Shown in pieces: positions 54,317 through 64,000 of a DNA stretch of 64,000 bases (positions are counted from its first letter, which is position 1; each line of letters opens with the position of its first letter). A program made the translations under genes and the position numbers. The notes under the pieces were generated by a model, which searched no databases, was not told the DNA's origin, and saw only the letters and a list, made by a program, of their open reading frames with translations. This DNA is from Cerioporus squamosus. Lineage: Eukaryota; Basidiomycota; Agaricomycetes; Polyporales; Polyporaceae. The DNA lies in contig JABYQS010000071.1 of the NCBI GenBank assembly GCA_022592435.1, forward strand, positions 62,001-126,000, written 5' to 3'.

Positions 54317-56092
54317 TTACAGGCTTACATAGGCCGAAGCGTTGGGCGTGTATGAACTCTGAGTACCGGAGGAGGTAGCCCTGTATGACGCGTTAATGCA
54401 CATAGTGCCAAGCAGACAATCGCTCCTATCCTTACGGGATGACAGAGCCATCTGTGGGCCGATTCCCCCATCCTTGTTGTGCGTGGTCCGAAGAAGTTTC
54501 GCGCCTCGCTGCAGGAAGAGACCTCGAGGCCTGCGGCGCCTGTGCATGTATGTTCTGGGCATGTTTGTACAACTTGACACTATCGAACAATTTGATTGAG
54601 AATGACATATGACGCATGGAAACCCATGCATACTCACTGATTGAGAACTTGAAAGATCACCCAGAGAACGTCGTCTGCCCATGCCACCCAGTCATCCTCG
54701 CTCATGAGAGCGGGCTTTGTCGCATGAGTAACGTAGGGGGAGCATGACTTCAACCCGAGTAGAACGCGGAAGACGACTTGACGCGAATGAGTCAAGAACA
54801 TGCCCCAGTCCTCAAGCGTGCTGGTGGCAGGGTAGAGCAACATTCCCGGATGCACAACGGATGCCTTCGGACCCGAGAAACGGCTTCTCGGCTGTAAATC
54901 CAGCCATGCGGATATCCATTCTGCCGGGGGGACGTACTCCCGAGGATGCACGACGTGATGCAGACCAGTATGTCCTCCATTTCGATGCTAGATGTGAGCG
55001 TAATTAGCATCGTTCACAGTCAGATCGCTGTTCACTGACCAACTCCTCCACTAATCCTACAACGAGCACGGCGGCACGCACGAGTTGCTGCCATCTGGGA
55101 ACCTCGTACGGAAGATATAGCTTGCGGATGATATCGGCGAAGTCATCCACAGATACATAAGGCATCACCTCGAAGGAAGATATATGAGTTGAATTTTGCA
55201 TGGCTGTGCCTTCGACGGACGGACGGGATAGCTTCATGGCAAAGTGTAAGGGGGGTTGTTATCGCTCGTTTACGCAAAATGAAGGATATCAACACACCTG
55301 CTGATGATCATGAGCCGGCTGCTGGACTGGGGCAGAAACCACTCCACCGGAAGTAATCCCGCTAGGTACCTGCGCACAGATAACTCAACATGTGCCATGT
55401 TTGTGGTCGAATCCCAATGCCTTACCTGGAGGGTAGTCTGCTGATGGTGAATCACACCATCGGCGATCCCCATGGGCTAATAGGAAGAATTATCCTGTGA
55501 ATCAGTGCCAACTCCACGGACATGTCCGGTATCACGGCCTACATTAGTTGCTAGCGGGGCATTGGTGTGTGACGAACGCGGACTATGCTGCCCAGCGACA
55601 CGAGGAACGTCTTGCATATTCTTCTTGTCGGAGGAAGTTGACTGCTACAGACCGAGGAGACTCCGAGTCAGCACCTGTCAGTCATGTTGATCTGATGTTG
55701 ACACGCCGACTTACCATGGACCACGCCGGCTCATTCGCAATGCCTGCGCGCTGTCGCACTGTCGTGCTAGGATTTGCCCCATTTTGCTGAGACCTTCCGG
55801 GTACTCCGGTTGCGCTTGCGGCATCGATCTCGTGGTGTACGTGAGCGTTGGCTACAGTTGGTGTCCACGAGAAGTTCATGACGGTAGACCTATTAGGAGT
55901 AGCCCTGGTAGACGCTACCGAAGGTGGAGTAGAGTGCGGAGAAAGGGTTGTCTGAGAATATGTGTCTCGGGGTAGGTCGTGAAAGGAAGGCGTCGGAAGG
56001 GATGGCGCAGTAACGGGAAGAACCCTTGTAGGATGTCCATTGGGTTTAAGCTGTGCAAATGCCCAGTCATAATTTGTATTATGATGCTCCAT
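54317..56092 (-). CDS. Lineage-specific paralogue family X, copy 2
   Basis: Starts MEHHNTNYDWAFAQLKPNG at 56092, with a disordered Pro/Ser/Thr-rich N-terminus. After GT...AG introns, short exons (GIADGVIHHQQTTLQ; SGITSGGVVSAPVQQPAHDH) lead to the conserved core. The core reads DDFADIIRKLYLPYEVPRW, QQLVRAAVLVVGLVEEL, then PPAEWISAWLDLQP, FSGPKASVVHPGMLLYP, VFRVLLGLKSCSP and WVAWADDVLWVIFQ. Copy 1 at 4510-6656 has the same blocks in the same order. The region after the core is short and basic here rather than acidic (LYKHAQNIHAQAPQASRS). The last exon and stop are uncertain. The function is unknown. Intron positions flanking the core (after GLVEEL and after DVLWV...) are shared with copy 1, which points to duplication of a spliced gene rather than retroposition. 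Confidence 0.6.
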
Positions 56093-57184
56093 ATGAGCGC
56101 TCTGTTAACCTAGGTGTAAGCGTGCGGCCGTGCCTTCAACCTGAACACGCACCTGTTCGGATATGCTCGAGGAAGAATGGGCGTCCCAATCAAATTCAAG
56201 AGATGTGGCTCTCCTATGTGTCGGATCCATGGCGAAAGCGGTGAGCTAGGACCCATACCTCACAAGATGTACTGAGTATATATACCGTCTCTTCTGCCTC
56301 CATGTGCGAACGGTTAGGTAGGTTCGATGCGCAGTTGTTGTTAATAACGGGAAGGTATGGTGAAGAGCGCGTAGGGGTTGAGATCTTTCGAGAGGAACTC
56401 CTGCAAATTGCCTTACAAGTGAGTAGCATCTAGATGCAGTATCAATCCGGAAGGTTATACGTCCGCCAGCTAGCTCGAGCTCCCGCGAAGGCAGCTGCAG
56501 GGAGATCTAATGCTTCGATGAATAAGTAGTAGTTAACTTTCGAGGTACATACTCATCCTCGAAGTCGTGCGTGCGATCCATGATCATGAGACGTCGCGGC
56601 CGGGCATATTCTGTCGTGTTCCTGTCGTGAGGTTCAATGTTGAGCTCGGCGTCCGAATTCGAACGTGCGATCCGGAGCGCTGGCCGGCGCATATTGGGTG
56701 GCAGCCGCCGGCTGTGCCGAGTCCCCGGCCCGGGGCCTGCTAGCGCTCCGGCGAACCACGACCCTTCTAGCAATGATCATGAGTTGGTAAATATCTCGCA
56801 CTGCGCAAGGGTCTCGAACTGGTGTACGTACGCGTACTGACACTCGCTAGTTCAAGTTGTGCCACCCGGCGACTGAGCGTGCGTCCTCTTGCCACAAGCT
56901 GCAGGACTCTTGGATCCGGTTCTGACGTATATGGGTGGCGTTCTTCTCACACGGTAACGGCCGAACGGAAACGGCCAGAAGAGCGGAAACGGCCGGTCCA
57001 GCTCATAGCTCTCCTCCTGCCAATAACAGTAGACAAAGTCGGGTGTCATGATCAAGTGGCGGGGTGTCCTCGCTGCTCACTGCACTAGCGACAGCACTGA
57101 GGCAAGAGGCTATTTAGCTCTCTCGTCCGAATCATGGTCGCCCCAAGCACACTCACCTGACACTCGCACATCCGCATCCATACT
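56093..57184. other. Unassigned intergenic region
   Basis: Minus-strand open stretches at 56214-56429 and 56507-56843 have no recognisable product. An ACGGCCNNNNGGAAACGGCC-type short repetition (CGGAAACGGCC twice) lies near 56966-56996. Probably includes the promoter of the gene at 57185. Confidence 0.3.
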
Positions 57185-58805
57185 ATGAGCGACTCATCAA
57201 ACTCCGATGTCGAATGGGAGCAGGTGCGTAGCAATGCCCGGACGTCCGATGCCTCATTCTCCCCGCTCATTGCGCATCATCTTGGTCAAAGGGTGCCTCC
57301 GGGGCTCATTGGCGTGCTCAAGGTGATGGCAAGATTGTCGTGTTCTATCCTCGCAAGACTGCGACGCCAGGTAGGATCGCACATCTACGCGCTATTCGCG
57401 CTCGGGCGGTTCTCGATTACTACATGCAGAAGGTGAGTAGCAAGCTATGCGTCCGCGTGTATGACCTCTCACTCAGATGCATCTATAGAGCACGAGGATG
57501 CGGAAGGTGGCCGATGCACATTCCAACAAGAACGAGACAGCGTCGAGTGCGGTTGTGTCTTCGAACGTAGAGCACATAGCCTCTTCGGCGACGAACGCCC
57601 GGAAACCAGATGAACACAGTTCTACCTCGCCTCCCGCGGCTTTCCACGGCCAGGTGAATGGGGCTCAGGCTCCTTCGGCACCTCACCAACTCGTGTCATA
57701 CCCAGCCAGTTCCCACTATCCAACCGCGCAGAACTACAATCAAGCCTACCACGCACAGGTGTCCACGACATCCACACTTGCGCCGGCGCAGAACCACAAT
57801 CAATCCTACCATACTCAGCAGGCCTCGACTTCTACAGCCGCGCCGGCGCAGGACTATGACCAGGCCTACCAGATGCGGCAGCCTTCGACCTCTACAGCGG
57901 CACCGGCGCAGAACCGCAGTCCTCCCTACCAGACGCAGCAGCCCTCGACCCTGGCAGTCGCGCCGGCGCAGGACTATGTCCAAGCCTACCAGACGCAGCA
58001 CCCTTTGATCCCGACGGCCGCGCCGGCGCCGAACTATGGTCAAGCCTATCAGATGCAGCAACGTTCGACCTCAGCAGCAGCACCGGCGCAGAACCACAGT
58101 CACTCTTACCAGACGCAGCAGCTTTCGACCTCTACTGCCGCGCCGGCGCAGAGTACCAGTCAATCCTACCGGATGCAGACCTCTACAGCTGCGCCCGCGC
58201 AGAAGTACGGTCAATCTTTCCAGTCGCAACTACCTTCTACGTCCACAGCTACACCAGCGCAGTACACATCTGACGGTCAATCCTACAATCAACCATCATC
58301 GCTTCCTGGACAGTACGCGGACGACCTTCACGGTTTCCTTCCGTACCAACAGTCGTCGTCTGTGTCTGCGCAGCTCCCTGCCGACGGCAATTCCGTCCAG
58401 TCTTACCAGTCGTCGGCATCTGCGAACCCCACAGACATCCCCACCATCTACCCTGACGGCAACCATTGCTCCGATCGACAGACATACGAGGAGCAGTACC
58501 GGCCCTCTACTTTCACAAACGTTGGGTCCGCATCAGGCGATGCCAACGGTGCTGTCCATGCGCAACTGCGTGGCAATAGTGCGACGTCTCACATATCAGC
58601 CGCGGGGTCTATCATTCCGAGCGGTACCGACACCTGGACGGAGGTAAGAACGCTCACTCCGCGACTTTGATCGCGCGACTAACTACATTCGTAGTCGATG
58701 CTCCCGATCGCGACTTTCGAATCATCGCTCGCTAACGTCGACGCATTCCCCCAGAACCCTGTCTATAATGTCGCTGGGCAAGGGATGGTACAATATGCAC
58801 GGTAG
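57185..58805 (+). CDS. Pro/Gln/Ser/Thr-rich tandem-repeat protein, 481 aa
   Basis: Exons 57185-57223, 57292-57432, 57489-58643 and 58695-58805 sum to exactly 482 codons. The N-terminus reads MSDSSNSDVEWEQ, then GASGAHWRAQGDGKIVVFYP and ARAVLDYYMQK, a short folded-looking module. The large third exon encodes about nine imperfect repeats of 21-24 residues of the form STSTAAPAQNxxxSYQxQQ (58-residue positions vary), each anchored by APAQ and a Tyr-rich motif. The C-terminus is Ser-rich and ends NPVYNVAGQGMVQYAR. The repeat DNA is a minisatellite of about 66-69 bp. Low-complexity Q/Y/S/T content of this kind is known in prion-like or assembly-prone proteins; that role here is inference. The family is not recognised. 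Confidence 0.6.
57715..58260 (+). repeat. Coding minisatellite, 66-69 bp units
   Basis: Units share a GCGCCGGCGCAGAAC-like core (57780, 57840, 57900, 57960, 58020, 58080, 58140) and ATCC/GCCTACCA spacing. Unit lengths are multiples of three, so copy-number changes keep the frame of the 481-aa protein. Confidence 0.85.
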
Positions 58806-59104
58806 CGTGAGCAACGTTGGGAATACGGCAGGGGGTGTTTGTAGCTGCTACTGTTGATCAACTGTTTGCCATGCGCGTAGGACGTTGCCCGTAATATACA
58901 GCTGTCCGGTGACACAACTTTGTAGGCTTAAGCTTGCTGCTGACCTACCTGATATGTACTGTGACAAGCATTTGTCGCGCGCGAGTGCGTCGAATGTATC
59001 GATCACCGTGAAGCTTACCATCGGCCACCAGTAGTCTGGACTCTGCGGTACATTGTTATCCAAACAAATGTTCTGTGCGCAGTGTGACTCGCCCCGGCCC
59101 TCAT
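58806..59104. other. Intergenic region between convergent genes
   Basis: A plus-strand gene ends at 58805, and the minus-strand fragment ends at 59105. Nothing recognisable between them. Confidence 0.4.
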
Positions 59105-59420
59105 CTATTCCCGCATACAGGACATCCTCCTGGCTCCCATCGCATAGACGAACTCCCGACAAACCCGAGGAAGATCCGAATCGAACCTAAAAACCCGGTT
59201 AGTACCAGAGAACCATTTCTTGACTTCTTTCGAGCACTTACAGAGACCACTCCTGTGCATTGCCGCCTAACCTATCCCGCTCCGTCTGGAGACACAGCGT
59301 GAGGTAACGGGTGACATAGGCGAGAAGGTCTTCGTCTCCGATGAGGTAGCTGTAACCGAGAAGATCGCTGTTGACCGTGCTGAATCGCATGACCGCACCC
59401 TTTGACTGATTGAGGTCCAT
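59105..59420 (-). pseudogene. C-terminal fragment of a nucleotidyltransferase-like paralogue
   Basis: The exon at 59420-59241 reads KGAVMRFSTVNSDLLGYSYL, then IGDEDLLAYVTRYLTLCLQT. It parallels RGVVMHYVVAKSELLRYRYL, then IGDPDLAGKLERHFAAKL in the gene at 8311-9686. After an intron of about 58 nt the last exon reads FDSDLPRVCREFVYAMGARR and MSCMRE, parallel to HDRDMPDLCRAFLAQLARRQ and LSCMRS. The intron position and phase are the same in both. Upstream (59430-60020) I cannot find the SGSVALQFF or DLDLY motifs, so the catalytic half appears lost or replaced. Confidence 0.6.
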
Positions 59421-61664
59421 GTTGGAACTCGACTCGGCGCTGGCTTGTCACCGTCAGAAGCTTCAGCTCAACGACGAGAGCATCGGCGCTAACCTGGGCT
59501 ACGACTACAGTAGGCTGAGTTGAAACGCAAGCAGATGTACAAGTCACAGGCCAACGTACCGTCAGAAGTTCTCAGCCATCGCGTGTGACTATCCTGTCCG
59601 ACGAGGCAACCGGGAGATTCCCTCCTGGACGGTCTGACGAGCACAGGCGAAGCTCGTTTCTGTTGGACTGATCGGCAATGATGAAGCGTACGGTGCAGCA
59701 TCGGGGTGTCTTCGTTTCTGAAAGGAAGTGTACACGAGCCTCCCAGTCGTCCGAACAAGTGCCCATATTCGGCCCTCACAACGGCGACTGGTATGGGAGC
59801 ATTGTATCCTCGAAACCTTCGCTGCACGTAGTGCTTTGACCCCGTTGCTAATAACGATTAGGGAGCATAAAGTCAGAGACTGAGCAGACGGAAGTGCGAG
59901 CAAGGGGAACTCACCGGCGGACAATGCGTGTTCCAGAACGCCGGGTCGGACGTATGCTGACACTGCAAAGACGCCAGGAGGGAGACGAAGAGAGTCGGAG
60001 CTGTCTACGGCTGCCGTCATCCCGACAGGCTGTGGCTAAGCTGGCGACATCCACCCGCGAGTCTCGGCCACCGGCTTCCTTCGGATACTTCCCGTGCCTC
60101 GGAGACACTCTCTACGGAGCACATGGATGCGTCCGGCGGCCGCTGTGCCCTGCAGCCAAACTCAGGACATTACGCGTCGGCGTCACGTTCGCAACCACCC
60201 TGGTTGTGGCTCCGCAGAGGAAACGCGCCAGGAACAAGGTCAGTTAGTCTTCAGCATGCACGAGAGCGAGGGCATACCGACGACGCACAGCGACTGACTA
60301 CTGAACAGACGGCTGGCACCTTCCCTCTATGTCGAGCGGAAGACTCTACCGAGTTCTTGCACAGCTGGTCCCCCTTGGCCAACATACTTGTCACTGGGTG
60401 AACGACACCGGTTCCTGGGCTCTGGCTATACGGTTCGCCGGTTACCTGCGATGCATAGAAGAGGTTAAAAGGCAATATACTTGCATGATTGAAATGAGAA
60501 CATACCATCGAGATGTACACTAGCGACGAGCATCGAGTGTGGAGATGGCCTGATGACGAGAGTTGACTCAGAAACGAGGGATTCATGGCGTGCAACCAAC
60601 TCGCTTCTCGACCTCGCGGTGTTCGAGTACTGTTCCTAGGCCGGCTCGAGGGAATGTCACCCTCGGAGTACGCTCTGCGTGATCTAATCTTCAGGCGTCC
60701 AAGACCTCTAGATGCTTTCCAAGTCGTCGCAGGCATAGACCTTTACCTAGACAGCAGGCTACAGACTGCAGCAGCAGATGGAAAAAGTGTGAGGCTCATT
60801 GCACGACAGCTGGCGCGAACCAGAACCGCCGAATAGTCTGAAGCACGTACCGATCTCTCGACGTCAGCGCGATTTCCGGCGAGGCCGTGCATCTGGTGTC
60901 CTCGTCTGACGCTGAGCTACGATCGTCGGGATCCGTTCGTGCCCGGCAAGGAAGGCCCTACGCTCTAATCACACAACTCCACTATGTACGCGGTACGTCC
61001 GAGGGCGGCATCTTCTTAGGGCGATGTTGCGACCTGTGCTTCGAGGCCAGGACAGAGTCAGACAGGCTGAGTGAACATGCAGTACAGATGAGCCAGGGGG
61101 ACATACGGTCAATACTGTGAAGCACGCGCGGCCGACGAGCCATGGGCCATCGGACATTCCTCGCCATCTGGAAGACCGGACATGAGTAGCAACCTCTCCT
61201 TCAGAGCTCAAGGTCGATTCGGCGACTCGTCTGCGCTGGTAGCAAGCCAATGTTCGACTGCACGGGTCAGGATGTGCTCGTAAACGCGGTCGTACTCTTG
61301 CTATCTTCAGGGACCCGAAGGACCGAGGGGCAGTCGACGAGCTGCCATCGCAGTCCGACTTCGTACTAGTAGCTAGCGACGAGGCGGGGTTCGACGCGCT
61401 CGACTCGGTAAACAGTTGCGCGCATGAACTTCTGTCTGCCACCCCGCGGGCGGTGCGAGGTTCCAGCAGTGCTGGTAGGATCGTAGCCCGATACGGCACT
61501 ATCCACGCGATGCATAAGTCAGAAAACGTAAGATGCACGAGCACGCGGGTGAGACATACCTTCACAATGTACATTTTACCGAGCCCTGAGACCTCGACGA
61601 GCGACAGCGAGCGAAGGACGATACCCTGGTTGCACCCGATCACTGCTCTGGATGGATTCCGTGC
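59421..61664. other. Unassigned region with weak candidates
   Basis: Minus strand 59572-59766 is open (SDDWEARVHFLSETKTPRCC) and may be an exon of the fragment above or an unrelated gene. Plus 60585-60836 encodes a short helical segment (LRDLIFRRPRPLDAFQVVAG). No domain is recognised. Confidence 0.25.
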
Positions 61665-61961
61665 TTACGTCGGCTTGAACTCTGCACGCTCCACGCACCG
61701 GCCTAACTGCTCGGACTCCCAAGCAGCTGACCGCAAGTCCGTGTCTCGCTGCTGGAGGTCGATGTACAGTAACACGAATCTGCTGCATGCGAAATTAGGA
61801 GGAGGTTTGTCAACATGTGCTTGTGCGCATGCGAGACGACGGGAGAGGACGTACCTATAGCGATGGTGGCTGTGCGACGACCACTGTTCGCGCAGACTCC
61901 CGCTGTCAACAAGTACCGGAGCGAGCGACGAGGCGGGCGTCGATGCAGCCCTGACATGCAT
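61665..61961 (-). CDS. Possible small helical protein, two exons
   Basis: Starts MHVRAASTPASSLAPVLV at 61961. A GT...AG intron at about 61792-61863 joins HRYS to RFVLLYIDLQQRDTDLRSAA, ending ERAEFKPT with TAA at the 61665 end. About 74 aa. Unknown function. It resembles the other short helical genes of this window only in general character. Confidence 0.3.
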   Translation of the reverse strand: MHVRAASTPASSLAPVLVDSGSLREQWSSHSHHRYRYVLSRRLACAQAHVDKPPPNFACSRFVLLYIDLQQRDTDLRSAAWESEQLGRCVERAEFKPT

Positions 61962-64000
61962 TACGCGTTTGGACTTCGCTCTTCATCGGTGGAAGACTCT
62001 CGCGCATGGGTCCAGAGTCTGCGTATGAGCTCCGAGCTCGCAGGCTGCTGTTCCTCCAGCCTCCGTCCGTCTGGCCACTCTATGCCAGTGCAAGTAGAAG
62101 GCGCTCTGGCTTGCAATATGCATGGTCAGAAACTTGCCAACCGGTGCGCGTAACTGCGAACTTACTATGTCCGTGAATGAAGACAGTCTGAGCAAGCAGC
62201 GAACCCGGGCCCTGAGCGCGGATGGCCTCCCGACTGCTTACCCGAAGGCTGCACGAGCGAACTGGTTGCTTGCAATCGATGCGTCCATGTTTGCGTCTGT
62301 GCCGCGCTCGGAGTCGCGATGTTCGTTACGAGAGCGTATACGAGCTCGGTGACCGGTGACTGCGCTCGTCTCTTCCCGATTCCGCCTCCCCGGACGAGAC
62401 TGCGCACAGCAGAGCGACGCGTCCGTCTGGACTTGCTCCAAGTGCGCCGGCAAAGCTGTATCCTGCGAGAATCATGTGAGCGTGAGCGTCGTTGCCCGAA
62501 GACAGACCAGCCAGACGGACAGCGTGCGCACCTGTCAGTGTTTCCCGACGTCGTCGTGCCGAGCCTGGATGGATACGAACTCAGAGTCTCAGTCATGAGC
62601 CGCGACGAGGCCGCCCCTCTCGTCCCAGGAACGCTCCCGCATCTGACGAGGGGGCCGTGGTTCGAGACGTTCTTCGGGTCCGGCGAGCTCGATTCTGACT
62701 TGAGGGCGCGAGACTTGGAAGTTCAGACTCAGAGTCGCGGGTGGTCGTGCACGTACCATGGGGAGAACCACGTCGGACGCACGCCGGCAGGATGAGAGAA
62801 ACATACTATATTGCGTACTTACTGTGTTATAGAGACACGGAGACAACGCGCACGTATCGCGGCGTACTGGGTGGAGGCCGCGTCGCGTAGTCAGTGATAT
62901 CGCAACAGGATGACGTCGCGAATGGAGATCGGAGGAAGTGCGCACCTGTCGTCCAGAACTGGTACCGCGGCCGGTAAGCCCTGGCCCAGCGGCCGGCACG
63001 GAGCGAACACGATCCTGGAAAGCGGTAGCCCGTGCGCGGCGTGTGGCGTGTTTGTCCTGCACCGGACGCGGATAAGTAGCTGGATGGAGGCGGCGTTACT
63101 CCCCAGCGCTCGCTGCCCTCACCTGTTCGTCACCCATTCCCTCTCCGCTCTATCCTCTGTCCATCTTGCCGCCGCCGCACCTCAGCACGCTGCTCGCTGC
63201 TTCCACCGCGTCGTCCTTCATCCCTCAGGCTTGCCTCGTCCCTCGTTGCCCATCCGCCCGCACCAGCCCACGACGTCCGCCTCCGCCTGTTCATGAGGCA
63301 CACCGCCAAGCCCCACCCCTGCCTCTCGACGTCGAAGGCGGCACCGACGGCTTCGGACGCCTACGAGCTGGTCAATCCCCGACGGATTGATCTAAAATCT
63401 CAGGTTAGAGTTTCAAACTCTTCCGGACCGGACGCGAGAGCTCACTATGCGCATGATGTGGACAGGTTCGGCCGCAAGTACATGGTTTTTTGAGCGAGCC
63501 GAGGCTGCACTCAAGCGACGAAAGAGAAGCACGGTCCCTGATACGGTCGTGCGATAAGTACGTACGTAGCCCTACATAGCTGTGTCGTATGAGAGCACGC
63601 CGCGAGGGTCTCTGCAGTCTTAAAGCGAGCTTCACGTCGTGACAAGATGCGTGGAGTAGCGCACCTGGACAAGGGGCTGGTTAGTCAGTCAGTAGTTAGT
63701 GAGGCTTGGGGTTTGGTGTGTATTTACTGGTGCCGTGCACGCTTTGTGAGATGGGCTTGCCCGTACGCACGACCATGAAAGATGCGCGCCCCGGGTATTA
63801 GCCTGAGGAGGACGCAATCTCAGGGAGGACGGCGACGGCTACAAAGGCCTGCGTGACGTCAAGGACAGTTCAGAGAGTGAATGGAAACGCGATGAGAAAG
63901 GACGTACCATAACACAATGACGCTGGGGTGATGTCGGGACCGCAGCCCCACGACGTGAAGTGCGCGGACGGCATGAGTAGCTGGCGAAGACCTTGTTCAG
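61962..64000. other. Unassigned right end of window
   Basis: Plus strand 62319-62795 and minus 62589-63062 overlap as open frames; one plus frame (LDGYELRVSVMSRDEAAPLV) looks protein-like. A strongly pyrimidine-rich tract at 63105-63290 precedes an ATG at 63294 (MRHTAKPHPCLSTSKAAPTA), followed by a donor-like GTTAGAG at 63403. This may be the 5' end of a gene, but no downstream exons were recognised. Confidence 0.25.

Noticed and set aside
57696..58647. Arg-rich ORFs in other frames over the tandem-repeat gene
   Set aside because: The minisatellite unit is a multiple of three and stop-free in several frames; only the APAQ frame joins flanking exons cleanly.

Overview
This looks like a transposon-rich, gene-poor stretch of a filamentous basidiomycete genome, most likely an Agaricomycete and plausibly a polypore. 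The evidence is nuclear-style genes broken by many short introns (about 45-65 nt, GT...AG), several gene families I associate with Agaricomycetes (a SSDEE-motif family, basidiomycete BTB proteins, KDM3-like JmjC proteins), and abundant Ty1/copia elements. There is no bacterial architecture: no operons and no ribosome binding sites. No rRNA, tRNA or CRISPR was seen.

Layout. 0-6.7 kb: three multi-exon genes on the plus strand. One is the SSDEE-motif gene; another (4.5-6.7 kb) has a paralogue at 54.3-56.1 kb. 6.9-8.0 kb: first copy of an unclassified GC-rich dispersed repeat (copy A). 8.3-9.7 kb: an intact gene with an F-box-like N-terminus and a nucleotidyltransferase-like motif; a C-terminal paralogue fragment lies at 59.1-59.4 kb. 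12.8-16.1 kb, minus strand: a short SUN-domain membrane protein, then a zinc-finger protein with a possible His/Cys dyad. 16.65-17.44 kb: a Thr-rich repeat protein. 17.8-19.1 kb: repeat copy B. 19-25 kb: mostly unassigned. 25.3-28.4 kb: three small intact genes (coiled coil, conserved hypothetical, BTB). 29-31.7 kb: two non-autonomous DNA transposons, one with a perfect 8-bp hAT-type target duplication. 31.8-44.9 kb: two copia retrotransposons and a truncated third internal region, all on the minus strand. The first is complete but decayed. The second has an uninterrupted 1603-codon polyprotein and shares an LTR with the truncated copy. 45-47 kb: a LINE relic split by a 1.2 kb TIR element. 47.8-50.2 kb: a JmjC gene, KDM3-like. 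52.0-53.3 kb: inverted repeat copy C. 57.2-58.8 kb: a Pro/Gln/Ser/Thr-rich tandem-repeat protein. 59-64 kb: fragments and unassigned sequence.

The genes form no pathway. What unites the window is repeated insertion and local duplication: nested elements, an LTR-sharing tandem copia, a repeat family whose copies differ in tandem-unit number, and two dispersed paralogue pairs. Exon structures were assembled by hand by joining frames across GT...AG introns. Those with codon counts that close exactly (80-711, 8311-9686, 16652-17442, 26535-27041, 27487-28368, 57185-58805) are the most reliable.
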